Shown: piece by piece, positions 31,993 through 41,329 of the stretch | Position numbering within the stretch: the first letter of the stretch is position 1 | Layout: each line of letters opens with the position of its first letter | From: Flavobacteriaceae bacterium | Lineage (GTDB): Bacteria; Bacteroidota; Bacteroidia; Flavobacteriales; Flavobacteriaceae | Direction: 5' to 3' | Assembly: GCA_030148025.1 (NCBI GenBank) | Contig: JASBUG010000031.1 | Span: 1-64,000, forward strand | Length of the DNA stretch: 64,000 bases | Made by a program: the position numbers and the translations under genes | The notes under the pieces: model-generated | What the model was told of the DNA's origin: nothing | Seen by the model: only the letters and a program-made list of their open reading frames with translations | Databases searched by the model: none

Positions 31993-33551
31993 TCTTTTAC
32001 TCCTGGTTGTTTTAGTTTCCAATTTGTTTTTGCTTTTTCAGCATCAACCATAGCTTTTACATCAGCAAGTAAACGTTTAGCATCATAAATAACACCATCT
32101 TTTATAGTATATTTTACGCCACCACTTCTAACAACTTCGTTGTCTTTTGTAAGTTTAACAGCTCCTGTACCGTAAAGTACCTTTAGGTTTTTTAGCGGAT
32201 TAGCATCTACAATTACAAAATCAGCCAATTTTCCTATTTGTACAGATCCTATTTTACTATCCCAACCCAATGCTTCAGCACCATTTAATGTTGCAGAACG
32301 AATGACTTCTAATGGATGAAATCCTGCTTCTCTCAATAGTTCAAGTTCACGAATATATCCGAATCCGTAAAGTTGATAAATAAACCCAGAATCTGATCCA
32401 GCAGTAACTCTTCCTCCTCGGTTTTTATATTCGTTGATAAATGTCATCCATAGTTTATAGTTTCTTTTCCAAGCTACTTCTTGTTCTGTTCCCCAATCAT
32501 GCCAATAAGATCCATGGCTTATTTTACTTGGTTCGTAGAATTTCCAAAGAGAAGGTAACGTATACAATTCATGCCATTCGGCTCTTCTAGCTTTATGTAA
32601 ATCTCTACTAGCTTCGTAGATAGTAAAGGTCGGATCAAGTGTGAAATCAAGTTCTAATAACTCATTCATGACATTATTCCAATGCTCAGAATAGGGTTCT
32701 GCAGCTTGTGCCCAAAGTTTACCAGCTTCTTCAAAACGATGTTGCTCGTTCTGGTAGTTATAGTCTAACGGGTAATTTTGAACAGTTCTGTCATCAAATA
32801 ATGCTTCTGGAAGCCCGTACCAATGCTCCATTGAAGTCATTCCAGCTCTAGCTGAATGAAGTACGTTCCAACGTGCTACGCTTAATTGTGCATGATGTGC
32901 AGTAGAACGTAAACCAAGCTTTTTATTTTCTCTAATAGCAGCATCCATGATCTCAGGTTCAGCACCAAAGAACTTGATGCCGTCTGCTCCATCTTTTGCA
33001 TTTTTTCTTACCCATTCACGAGCCATTTCAGGAGTACTAATAGGCTCTTTACTTCCTTGACCAAATACTGTATGTGTAAAAATTCGAGGAGCCACAATCT
33101 CATGATTGTTACTTTTCTTTTTCATATCAACAGACCAGGCTAAACCACGACCTCCAACTTCTCTAATAGTTGTAATTCCATGAGCCATCCAAAGTTTAAA
33201 AACGTATTCCCAATCTGCACCTTGTCCAGTTCCACCAATATGAGTGTGCATATCGATAAATCCAGGGAGTAAGTACATGCCACTAGCATCTAATTCTTTA
33301 CCGCCAGATTTTAGTTTAGGGCGTTTACTTTCATCTATTGGTACTCCAGGGTAACCAACAATTTGCATGTTGACTATTTTATTGTTTTCTACAACAATAT
33401 CCATTGGACCACGAGGAGGGGAACCATCACCATTAATAAGCATTACACCTCTAATGATCAATTGCGAAAATGGGCCTTCACCAAGATAGTTGTCTTGTGA
33501 AAACCCTTGAAAGCTAATCGCTATAGCTAAAAGAATAATTAATTTTTTCAT
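31989..33551 (-). CDS. Exported metal-dependent amidohydrolase
   Basis: A signal peptide (KKLIILLAIAISFQGFSQ) precedes a 500-residue amidohydrolase TIM barrel. LLPGFIDMHTHIGG holds the first two metal-binding His at 102 and 104. RSTAHHAQLSVARW contributes further His ligands, and AGSDSGFIYQLYGFG has the conserved catalytic Asp. The C-terminal beta sandwich has IGSVQIGKLADFVIVDANP. Related exported enzymes are imidazolonepropionase-like or prolidase-like; the substrate is not clear. It starts 25 bases after the M14 peptidase stop, so the two form an operon that may break down peptides in sequence. Confidence 0.9.
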   Translation of the reverse strand: MKKLIILLAIAISFQGFSQDNYLGEGPFSQLIIRGVMLINGDGSPPRGPMDIVVENNKIVNMQIVGYPGVPIDESKRPKLKSGGKELDASGMYLLPGFIDMHTHIGGTGQGADWEYVFKLWMAHGITTIREVGGRGLAWSVDMKKKSNNHEIVAPRIFTHTVFGQGSKEPISTPEMAREWVRKNAKDGADGIKFFGAEPEIMDAAIRENKKLGLRSTAHHAQLSVARWNVLHSARAGMTSMEHWYGLPEALFDDRTVQNYPLDYNYQNEQHRFEEAGKLWAQAAEPYSEHWNNVMNELLELDFTLDPTFTIYEASRDLHKARRAEWHELYTLPSLWKFYEPSKISHGSYWHDWGTEQEVAWKRNYKLWMTFINEYKNRGGRVTAGSDSGFIYQLYGFGYIRELELLREAGFHPLEVIRSATLNGAEALGWDSKIGSVQIGKLADFVIVDANPLKNLKVLYGTGAVKLTKDNEVVRSGGVKYTIKDGVIYDAKRLLADVKAMVDAEKAKTNWKLKQPGVKD

Positions 33552-33576
33552 GTTATAATTGGTTGGTTAGTTGTTA

Positions 33577-36120
33577 TTATCCTCTTGGAACAAAAATCTT
33601 ATTTCCTAAAAACAAAGCGTTTAAGAATAAGCGATTTGTACCGTACCATGCACCTCTAAAATTAGGGTTGTCTGCAAATAGGACAACACGTCCTCTTCCA
33701 ATTGGACTTACGATTAAAGATGCCGATGGTTTTAAATAAATGTTATAATTATCTGTTGAAATAAATCCGTCGATATGTGGGTCTTTTGTATATTTTGCTA
33801 CTGTTGAATACGCATTTTTACTAGGAGCGATAAACACATTGTTGTTTTTATAAACAGGCAAGGAATTATTTCTGTATCCAAAACCTAAAGGATGTGTAAT
33901 ATCTAAATCTACTTCAAAAATAGCACCGCCAACACGCTCTCTTCCAATATGCTCGGAAGCATCAACATATGGTAAGCGTTCAGTAGGTTCTTTTTTAGCA
34001 TCTTTCTTTGGTTTTGGTTTTTTTGTGGTTTGCTCTTTAACCAGTTTTTTATCGATCGCCCATTTTGAGGCTCTACCAATAGTTACTAATGTATTCCCTT
34101 TTGACGTCCAATTACTTAATCGTTTTCTTTGAATAGAATCTAACTGCGAATAACTTCCAGATACCATTACTAACGTATTATACTTGTCGAGGTTTGCTCT
34201 TCCAAAACTTCGCATTTGTATTTTAGTAATTGGCATATTTACTCTATTATCCAATAAATGCCAAACTTCGCCAGCTTCATAACTACTTACACCATCACCA
34301 ATTAACATAGCAGCTTTTGGTTTGCTAAGCGTTCTAAAATTGTTACTTCCAAGATCAATTCCTTTAGTACTAAACCCAGTACTTGCAGCATAAACAGGCA
34401 CATTATATTTTGATTGTGCTTCAGAAATAATTTTATAAACTTCTTCAGATGATTTTTTTTGTTTGCTCACCGGAATCATAACAGTTCCGTAATTAAAACT
34501 CTTATTTCCAGCATTGGTGTTGATAGAGAAAGGTTTAAATGCCGAAGACATTTTTAGTCCTTTTGCTTGCATATAATATAGCGCTGCAGGTGCGTAGTAA
34601 TCATCCCAATCCATGATGTAAGCATACGTTGCTTTAGGAACTTTTGTTACATTTACTATACTTTCTGTAGAAGTAATTTCCTCTCCCAGATTAGCACTTT
34701 TTAAACCTTTATACTTCATGTTGTAGAAGTTAGCAACACTCCAAGCAGAAGCATCATAAAACACACTATCGCGATATTTGTTATAGGTTTCAAACATGGT
34801 TTGAACCATTCTATGCTGAGGTTGTTTTAAAGGTACTCTATATTTATTTCCGTTTTTGTATACCTTGATCTTGTGTTGTAATAAGAAATCGACAAACTCT
34901 TTGTTTCTGTTCATGTCATAATTATCTCCAAACTCATAAGCTGCAAATCCAGTAGGAGCTTTTTTAGTAACAGCAGACTTAAAGAATCGTTGTTGATATT
35001 CTCTTAAATAAGCCTTGTTTTCTACAGCAGCTTTAACAGTAGCTATACTAGATTTATACTGATTTCTAATTGTAAATGGAAACGATATAGTTCCATAGTC
35101 AGTATCTTGAAGATGACCTCTAGAGCTAGCTTGTTCAAAAAGTAAAGCTAAAGCGCCTTGAAGGTCTGGATAAGAACTTCCATAACCTGGGTAAGTGCCA
35201 TCAAAAGATTCTTTTGTGTAATAAAATGATCCAATATTATCTAAAGCTTCTTGGTAATAAGGCGCAAATAGATTATTTAGATCTTCATAGTTTTCTTTTG
35301 GCATTATTGGGTCTTGAGAGCCAATAGGTTTCATTGGTTCGAAAAAGTAATTACTATTGGTTCCCATTTCATGAAAGTCGGTTACAACGTTAGGATACCA
35401 TTTATGATACCAGTTTAATTTTCCTTGACTTTCAGGATGCACAGCAAGCAACCAATCTCTATTTAAATCGAACCAATAATGGTTAGTTCTACCTCTAGGC
35501 CAAGCCTCATTGTGTTCAGCATCAGACCCGTCAGAAACCAATGATTTAGCTTGAAACTGATTAGCCCATTGTGTATGGCGATCACGTCCATCTGGGTTAA
35601 TTGTTGGGTCGATAAATACTACAGCATTTTCAATATAGTTCTTTACTTCCGAACTATTTGATGCTACTAAAGTATAGGCGGTTAATAATGCTGCTTCAGA
35701 ACTTGAAGGTTCGTTACCATGAACATTGTATCCTAGTTGTACAAAAATGGGAACATTGTTGTAGTTTTTAGGACTTTGGTTTGGATCGACAAACTTTAAA
35801 TGTTCAGTTTTAATTGACTCTAGATTTTTAATATTCTCTGGAGTAGATACGGTAAGCATCACTAGTTTTCTATGCTCATGCGTGTGTCCATAAACCTCAA
35901 TTGTAGCACGATCTGATACTTCAGCTAATTTGTATAAGTAAGCTACTATTTGGTCATGTCTGGTGTGATGTTGTCCAATAGGATATCCTAAAAATTCTTC
36001 GGGAGAAGGAATGTTAGAATCAAAAGGAGCTTTGTCTTTAAAAAAGTAATCTTGGGCGAATGCAGTACTTACCATGATAACGAATAATACCATGGTAAAA
36101 ACGTATTTTTTTAATTTCAT
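33577..36120 (-). CDS. Exported M14-family zinc carboxypeptidase
   Basis: The 847-residue protein has a signal peptide ending TAFAQ and an M14 domain at about residues 45-370. Zinc ligands are visible: YNVHGNEPSSSEA (His134, Glu137) and TDFHEMGTN (His250). The substrate-binding TINPDGRDRHTQW and the catalytic Glu in LALLFEQASSRG near 333 follow. A ~450-residue C-terminal part includes a glutamine-amidotransferase-like fold (GDGVSSYEAGEVWHLLDNRV) and ends VLFADNPNFRGAWYGTNRLF. That large form is common in Bacteroidota. Likely a periplasmic peptidase supplying amino acids. Confidence 0.92.
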   Translation of the reverse strand: MKLKKYVFTMVLFVIMVSTAFAQDYFFKDKAPFDSNIPSPEEFLGYPIGQHHTRHDQIVAYLYKLAEVSDRATIEVYGHTHEHRKLVMLTVSTPENIKNLESIKTEHLKFVDPNQSPKNYNNVPIFVQLGYNVHGNEPSSSEAALLTAYTLVASNSSEVKNYIENAVVFIDPTINPDGRDRHTQWANQFQAKSLVSDGSDAEHNEAWPRGRTNHYWFDLNRDWLLAVHPESQGKLNWYHKWYPNVVTDFHEMGTNSNYFFEPMKPIGSQDPIMPKENYEDLNNLFAPYYQEALDNIGSFYYTKESFDGTYPGYGSSYPDLQGALALLFEQASSRGHLQDTDYGTISFPFTIRNQYKSSIATVKAAVENKAYLREYQQRFFKSAVTKKAPTGFAAYEFGDNYDMNRNKEFVDFLLQHKIKVYKNGNKYRVPLKQPQHRMVQTMFETYNKYRDSVFYDASAWSVANFYNMKYKGLKSANLGEEITSTESIVNVTKVPKATYAYIMDWDDYYAPAALYYMQAKGLKMSSAFKPFSINTNAGNKSFNYGTVMIPVSKQKKSSEEVYKIISEAQSKYNVPVYAASTGFSTKGIDLGSNNFRTLSKPKAAMLIGDGVSSYEAGEVWHLLDNRVNMPITKIQMRSFGRANLDKYNTLVMVSGSYSQLDSIQRKRLSNWTSKGNTLVTIGRASKWAIDKKLVKEQTTKKPKPKKDAKKEPTERLPYVDASEHIGRERVGGAIFEVDLDITHPLGFGYRNNSLPVYKNNNVFIAPSKNAYSTVAKYTKDPHIDGFISTDNYNIYLKPSASLIVSPIGRGRVVLFADNPNFRGAWYGTNRLFLNALFLGNKIFVPRG

Positions 36121-36282
36121 TTGGTTGGTTTTGTAGTAATTGAATTTAAAAGTAAGGAATATATGTTATACCGTAATTAATTGCTCGATTTTTAACATTT
36201 TTACTTCTAGTAAAACTGTTTGTAGTTAAAAAATATTTAGGCAATAGGGTAAATGAATGGTATTTTGTAAATTTAAAACGCT

Positions 36283-37659
36283 ATGAAAAAAATATTGTTC
36301 TTCACGTTTATATTAGGTTTTCTAAACTCTTATTCGCAAACTTATGAAGTAGGTAAGGTTATAGATTCTATAAAAATTAAAGAAGCTCAAAACGAAACGT
36401 ATACACTTTATCTGCCAACTACATATGATGCTAAGGATCTCTCGGCCGCTATTTTTATATTTGATCCTGCAGCTAGAGGGCGTGTAGGAGTAGAGGTGTT
36501 TAGAGAGTCGGCTGAGCGTTTTAACTATGTTTTAGTGTGTTCTAATAATTCGAAAAATGGACCTTATCAAGTGAACTTTGATATTGCCAATCGTTTATTG
36601 GCCGATGTGTTTTTAAAATTTAATATTGATCAAAAACGTATTTATACTGCAGGGTTTTCTGGCGGTTCACGATTGGCAACAAGTATTGCTTCTTTAACAA
36701 ATGCTATACAAGGTGTAATAGCTTGTGGCGCAGGATTGCCAGTGATTCAAAATCAGCGTCCTCATCTTGAAAGTAAGTTTTCGTATGTTGGTCTTGTAGG
36801 TGACGAGGATATGAATTTTCAGGAAATGCACTCCGCAAAAACGTTTTTAAATAGTTTGAATATTGATAATGAGATTTTAACTTATGAAGATGGTCATCGT
36901 TGGCCATCAAAATTTCAAATTAAAAGAGCCATGGGTTGGTTGGAATTACAAGCTTTTAAGCATCGATTAAAGCCTATAAACCACGATGCTGTTAAACAGC
37001 TCTATGAAGCATCGTATGCTTTAGCTGATTCTTTAAAGATCAAGCAGCCCTATAACGCTGTTGTTGAGTTTGAAAGAATAAAGAAAAATTTTAATAGTTA
37101 TTTTCAATTGGATAGTATTTCTAGACTAATTCAAACCATTGAGAGCTCTAAAATGTATAAGCAGGAGTCTGCTATTAAGAAGCGAATTGAACAAAAAGAG
37201 TATAGACTTACAGATCCTTTCTTGATGAAATTTCGAGAAGAATCTGTTTTAGGTAGATCTACAGATGATTTTAGCTGGTGGAAAAACGAGCTGAAAAAAC
37301 TACATAAGGAAGAAAGCACACATCAAGATTTCTTTTCATTAAAAATGATGAAACGAATTCGTTATAGGCTTATGGCAATGGCTATCGAAAATTCGAATGC
37401 TTTTATAGCCTCTAAGCAATTTAATCATGCTTTATATTGTGATAATCTTTTGGTATTAATGTATCCAGATAGACCATATTGGTCATTTAGGTTAGCACAA
37501 AGTTATGCACGTCTGGATAATTTTAGTAGTTCCTTATATCATCTTAAAAAGGCAGTGCAAAAGGGTTTTAAAGATGTTCAAAACATAAAGACCTCTAAAT
37601 CTTTTGAGAAGTTTAAATCGAAAAAAAAGTTTCAAAAGTTTTTAGAATCCTTAGACTAA
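36283..37659 (+). CDS. Exported alpha/beta hydrolase with C-terminal helical repeats
   Basis: A signal peptide ends NSYSQ (about residue 20). The hydrolase domain at about 25-225 has the nucleophile elbow GFSGGSR (Ser near 127), the acid in GLVGDEDMNF and the His in EDGHRWPSKF, arranged as in PHB-depolymerase/phospholipase-type esterases. Residues 235-458 are helical; the end reads DRPYWSFRLAQSYARLDNFSS and matches a TPR pair with the Bacteroidota tail KGFKDVxxLKxxKxFEKFK. The substrate is unknown. It is divergent from the M14 gene and convergent, with 1 base between, with the next gene. Confidence 0.82.
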   Translation: MKKILFFTFILGFLNSYSQTYEVGKVIDSIKIKEAQNETYTLYLPTTYDAKDLSAAIFIFDPAARGRVGVEVFRESAERFNYVLVCSNNSKNGPYQVNFDIANRLLADVFLKFNIDQKRIYTAGFSGGSRLATSIASLTNAIQGVIACGAGLPVIQNQRPHLESKFSYVGLVGDEDMNFQEMHSAKTFLNSLNIDNEILTYEDGHRWPSKFQIKRAMGWLELQAFKHRLKPINHDAVKQLYEASYALADSLKIKQPYNAVVEFERIKKNFNSYFQLDSISRLIQTIESSKMYKQESAIKKRIEQKEYRLTDPFLMKFREESVLGRSTDDFSWWKNELKKLHKEESTHQDFFSLKMMKRIRYRLMAMAIENSNAFIASKQFNHALYCDNLLVLMYPDRPYWSFRLAQSYARLDNFSSSLYHLKKAVQKGFKDVQNIKTSKSFEKFKSKKKFQKFLESLD

Positions 37660-40125
37660 TTAATTAGTTGCAACCAATACTTGTTTGTTTAAGTTAAGTA
37701 ATTGCATTTTATGGCGCTCTTTATAAAGTTTGTAAACGGTTATTATTTTTTCTTGATTAGTCTTTCCCCAATTATAATATCTTGTAAGTTTTAAATATGT
37801 TGGTTCTGGTTTTTTGTTGCCCTTATAAGTTAAGTTTACTAACCACTCTCCCTCTTTTAGGTCGTCAATGAAGTATGAATGACTTGAATACCCTTTTTGT
37901 TTTTCGTCTATAATTAAAGCTTCATTACTGGCTAGGGTATGCTCAAAAACATACGAACGTAAATCTGGACTTACAAATTCAAGGTCGAATTCTGCTTCAG
38001 AAGTATTCCATTCGAATACCAAACGAACATCATTCCTAAAATCAAAAAGGTCTTTACTTTTGGGTACAAATTTTTCCTTTATATCTGTTTGGTTTTTACG
38101 GTTAAAATAAAGGAATTCCATCTCGTCATAAAAAAGTTCTCCAATACCTTCTCCGCTAACATCATTTCCTTGAATAAGATAGCTCATATATAAACGCCAT
38201 GCACGTTTAAATTGATTGTTTTCTACATAAGCATTTGCCAGATCACGATATGATTGCGCATAACTAGGGCGAAGTTTAAATATTTGCTCGTAAACATTAA
38301 CAGCTTCATGATTTAAGTTTAATGCTTGGAAATAATAAGCAAGTGTTTTTAAAATTTCGGGGTTGTGGTTATAACTATTTACAGCATCTAATAATACCTG
38401 TTTAGATAGATCTAAATTTTTATAATACTGACTAAATTTTAAAGCAATACTAATAAGGGTGCTATGGTCTGTTATACGATTTTTAATTGTTTGATCGTAA
38501 TACATAAAAGCTTGCTGTTGGTTATTAAACTTTTCTAGGTTATCTGCTAAGGAGTTTTGGTTTAAGATGTCTTCAGAAATGTTTATGGCGTCGTTAGCAT
38601 AGAAGTTCTTATTGGCGTATTTTTCTGTTAGTTGTTTTCTTTTACTTTCTTCAGGATCAAAAGAACCATACTTGGTAGTAACTACGATCACGCCATTTGC
38701 ACCTGCACTACCATACCTGGTAGTTCCGGCCAGAGTTTTTAAAATATGTACACTTTTAATATTGTTTAGGTCTAGCGGTGGCTCATTTGGAAAAATAACA
38801 CCATCTACATCCCAAATAGGCGTGGAAGGATTAGTTAACGAAGTAGATGATTTAACAGATCCATTAAAACCTGCAACTTTGCCTCTTAAAGCTTTTGCTA
38901 GAGAGCCATGTATTGGATTAATATCTTCTCCATCAATATATGAAATGGCATATCCGCTTTTTTCAGGATCAATAATACCTCTGGAAGTTTCAATTTTTTT
39001 ATTAGCCTTTTTTACTCTCTCTAAGGTTTTTCCCATGTTTGCTTTTACAACTACTTCATCAAGTTGGTTTTCTTTACGTACCATTTCAATGTTTAATACA
39101 TTAGTTATGTCTTCAACAATTATTGAAGTGGTAGAAAAACCCAGATGACTGTATTGGATTATATCTCCACTATTTGCCTTTAAAGAGTAAGAGCCATTAC
39201 TTTTGGTTTTTGTTCCAATAGATTTACCAACAATAGAAATATTTACATGTTGTAAAGGTGCTCCTAAATAGCTTACAATGCCTGTTATGCTTTGTTTTAA
39301 AGGTGTTGTGTTATTCTTTGAAGAAGTGTTGTTTGAAGCCAATAAATTTTCCTCAGGCATAGGTATGGCATCTTTTTCGTAATAGTTTTGGTTGCGATAT
39401 TGTTCGGCCTTAGCTTCCTTTCTTTTTTCTATTTCTTCTGGGGAATCCATGGTGCGAACTATTACAACTGGTCCTCCCCAAAACATGGTTCCTGTACTAC
39501 CAGTAACAACATAAACATCTAGGATTCTTGATAGATTAATAAATCTATCATCATTATAAAGTGTTCCATCAACATCAAATTTGGTTGGAATACCTCTGGA
39601 AACTTTCCACTTTAGTGCCTCGGAAAGACTTGAGTAGTTTTTACCAAGTTGATTACCTTTAAAATAAAGCACTTTTGTAGGTAATAACATTGGATTTATG
39701 TCTCCTTTTGCAGTTTTTACTTTTTTGTTATAATCGAATTCGGTAACAAAAGACTCACTTTTTGGTTTTGCTTTTATAACTACTTCATCTAATTTGTTAG
39801 TTTTTTGAACCATTTCAATATTCAGCACTTCGGTTACGTCTTCTACTATTATTGAAATGGTTGAAAGACCTATGTGAGTATATTTTATTATATCTCCAAC
39901 AGTAGCCTCAATTGAATAAGCTCCGTTAATATTAGTTTTTGTGCCTGTAGATTTTCCAACAATAGTAATATTAACATTAGGGAGAGGTTTCTCTAAATGG
40001 CTAACAATACCATAGATAGTTTTATTTGTAGCTAAACTGCTCTGTCCTTCTATGGTGGTTATGTCTAGAAAAAGTATAAATACAAATAAAACATATTGTA
40101 TTTGTTTAAAACTGTACACTTTCAT
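37660..40125 (-). CDS. Exported protein with duplicated carboxypeptidase-regulatory + plug unit and TPRs
   Basis: The 821-residue protein has a signal segment, then the same module twice: a CarboxypepD_reg-like Ig domain followed by a TonB-receptor-plug-like domain, at about residues 37-255 and 280-515. The Ig copies share VGKSTGTKTNINGAYS/VGKSIGTKTKSNGSYS and the LDEVV(I/V)KA end. The second plug is intact (IKSVHILKTLAGTTRYGSAG); the first is diverged (TGSTGTMFWGGP). Residues 555-660 are TPR-like. No transmembrane beta barrel follows, so it cannot be a transporter by itself. It may be a periplasmic or surface adaptor; function unknown. Confidence 0.8.
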   Translation of the reverse strand: MKVYSFKQIQYVLFVFILFLDITTIEGQSSLATNKTIYGIVSHLEKPLPNVNITIVGKSTGTKTNINGAYSIEATVGDIIKYTHIGLSTISIIVEDVTEVLNIEMVQKTNKLDEVVIKAKPKSESFVTEFDYNKKVKTAKGDINPMLLPTKVLYFKGNQLGKNYSSLSEALKWKVSRGIPTKFDVDGTLYNDDRFINLSRILDVYVVTGSTGTMFWGGPVVIVRTMDSPEEIEKRKEAKAEQYRNQNYYEKDAIPMPEENLLASNNTSSKNNTTPLKQSITGIVSYLGAPLQHVNISIVGKSIGTKTKSNGSYSLKANSGDIIQYSHLGFSTTSIIVEDITNVLNIEMVRKENQLDEVVVKANMGKTLERVKKANKKIETSRGIIDPEKSGYAISYIDGEDINPIHGSLAKALRGKVAGFNGSVKSSTSLTNPSTPIWDVDGVIFPNEPPLDLNNIKSVHILKTLAGTTRYGSAGANGVIVVTTKYGSFDPEESKRKQLTEKYANKNFYANDAINISEDILNQNSLADNLEKFNNQQQAFMYYDQTIKNRITDHSTLISIALKFSQYYKNLDLSKQVLLDAVNSYNHNPEILKTLAYYFQALNLNHEAVNVYEQIFKLRPSYAQSYRDLANAYVENNQFKRAWRLYMSYLIQGNDVSGEGIGELFYDEMEFLYFNRKNQTDIKEKFVPKSKDLFDFRNDVRLVFEWNTSEAEFDLEFVSPDLRSYVFEHTLASNEALIIDEKQKGYSSHSYFIDDLKEGEWLVNLTYKGNKKPEPTYLKLTRYYNWGKTNQEKIITVYKLYKERHKMQLLNLNKQVLVATN

Positions 40126-40187
40126 AGCTGCTTGTAAGATGATTTATCTTACAAGATAATGAAAATATCTAAATGATTATGAGTGTG

Positions 40188-40943
40188 TTATGGTTTTTTG
40201 CTTGGGATAATTGTGTGAGGTACATTATTCATGTTCCAATCAATTACTAAGCCTTTTGCTATTGAGTCTGCAATGTCTTTTCCATACAAATGCTCTACTA
40301 AATAAAGTGCACCTTCAAAGCTTTTTGCTCCACCAGCTGAGGTGACATATTTTCCGTCATGTACAAAAAGCACATCTTTTCTAATATCTAAATCAGGAAA
40401 GGTTTCTCGCATTTTATCAATATCTTCAGGAAACGTCGTCGATACAGAATTGTTTAGTAACCCAGCTTTGGCAAGTACAAAAGCACCATCACAATGTGAG
40501 GTTACAAACATTGCATTTTTGTCTGCTTCTTTAACAAAGTTTATCATGGCTTCATCTTCTAGGTCGGTATCCAAATGATGTTCGGCACTTGGTACTACTA
40601 AAATGTCAATCTTTGGAAGTTCATCTTTTAGATAATTATAATCTGGTATGATACGCATTCCTTCAAAGGAAGTGATTGCATCATCAGTATTTGCAACCGT
40701 AAATACATTCATAGCTTTAATGCCCTCTCTAAAAATAGTATGCTGAAATATATCAAAAGGGGCAGTTAACTCTGTGTTATATGTCCCATCCATAATAAGG
40801 AAGGCCACATTATATCTATTAGGATCTAGTTTAGGAAATTGCTTTTCGACTTTTTGGGTTTCAACAGGCTGCTCCTCTTTTTTTACGGCAGAATTGCAAC
40901 TAATTAATAATGCAATGCATAGAATAGATAAAATGTGTCTCAT
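40188..40943 (-). CDS. DJ-1/PfpI-family lipoprotein
   Basis: The lipobox LLISCNS puts Cys at about residue 16, so this DJ-1-fold protein should sit in the envelope. The domain shows NVAFLIMDGTYNTELTAPFD at the start, the nucleophile elbow FVTSHCDGAFVLAKAGLLN with Cys near 150, and TSAGGAKSFEGALYLVEHL near the end. The surrounding residues follow the GATase1_PfpI/AraC-regulator type (FxTSxCxGAFxLAxAGLL), not the glyoxalase III type. Enzymatic role unknown. It is 6 bases downstream of the VOC gene, on the same strand. Confidence 0.85.
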   Translation of the reverse strand: MRHILSILCIALLISCNSAVKKEEQPVETQKVEKQFPKLDPNRYNVAFLIMDGTYNTELTAPFDIFQHTIFREGIKAMNVFTVANTDDAITSFEGMRIIPDYNYLKDELPKIDILVVPSAEHHLDTDLEDEAMINFVKEADKNAMFVTSHCDGAFVLAKAGLLNNSVSTTFPEDIDKMRETFPDLDIRKDVLFVHDGKYVTSAGGAKSFEGALYLVEHLYGKDIADSIAKGLVIDWNMNNVPHTIIPSKKP

Positions 40944-40949
40944 AGTGTT

Positions 40950-41327
40950 TTAGTTTATACGCCATGGCGGATTTTTTCGGTTATCGCCACCATAGAATAA
41001 TATAATTTTGTTCTTGTCAGGATCTAATAAATGAGCTTCTCTCCAAAGCCATCGTTGATCCTCTGGTTCACTGGTAAATATAATACCTTTTGATTTTAAT
41101 TTAGATACCAACCCATCCAGATTTTCGTCTTCAAAATAAAGTGTGATTCCATCTCCCTTTGGTAGTTCTTCAACTAAATGAATTGAAAGTGTCGCATCGC
41201 CATCAGGCAGCTCAAAACGTACGTATCGAGGAAAGGCTTCTACAATAAGTCTAAGCCCCAACTTTTTATAGAATTCTGTTGCTTTTTCAACATTAACTGA
41301 AGGTATAGTTACTTGATTTAAATTCAT
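40950..41327 (-). CDS. VOC-family (glyoxalase/dioxygenase-fold) protein
   Basis: I start at ATG 41327 (MNLNQVTIPSVNVEKATEFY); the longer frame would lie inside the MFS gene. The 125 residues form one VOC module pair: FYKKLGLRLIVEAFPRYVRF, then HLVEELPKGDGITLYFEDEN, then REAHLLDPDKNKIILFYGGD. Metal-binding His/Glu positions are partly kept. Members include glyoxalase I, ring-cleavage dioxygenases and antibiotic-binding or resistance proteins. The ATG follows the MFS stop by 2 bases, so the two are probably one operon, which would suit a resistance role; this is inference. Confidence 0.85.
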   Translation of the reverse strand: MNLNQVTIPSVNVEKATEFYKKLGLRLIVEAFPRYVRFELPDGDATLSIHLVEELPKGDGITLYFEDENLDGLVSKLKSKGIIFTSEPEDQRWLWREAHLLDPDKNKIILFYGGDNRKNPPWRIN

Positions 41328-41329
41328 AA

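Noticed and set aside
38612-39148. 178-codon plus-strand frame inside the duplicated plug protein gene
   Set aside because: Shadow frame; hydrophobic stretches come from the reverse of Asp/Lys/Glu codons.
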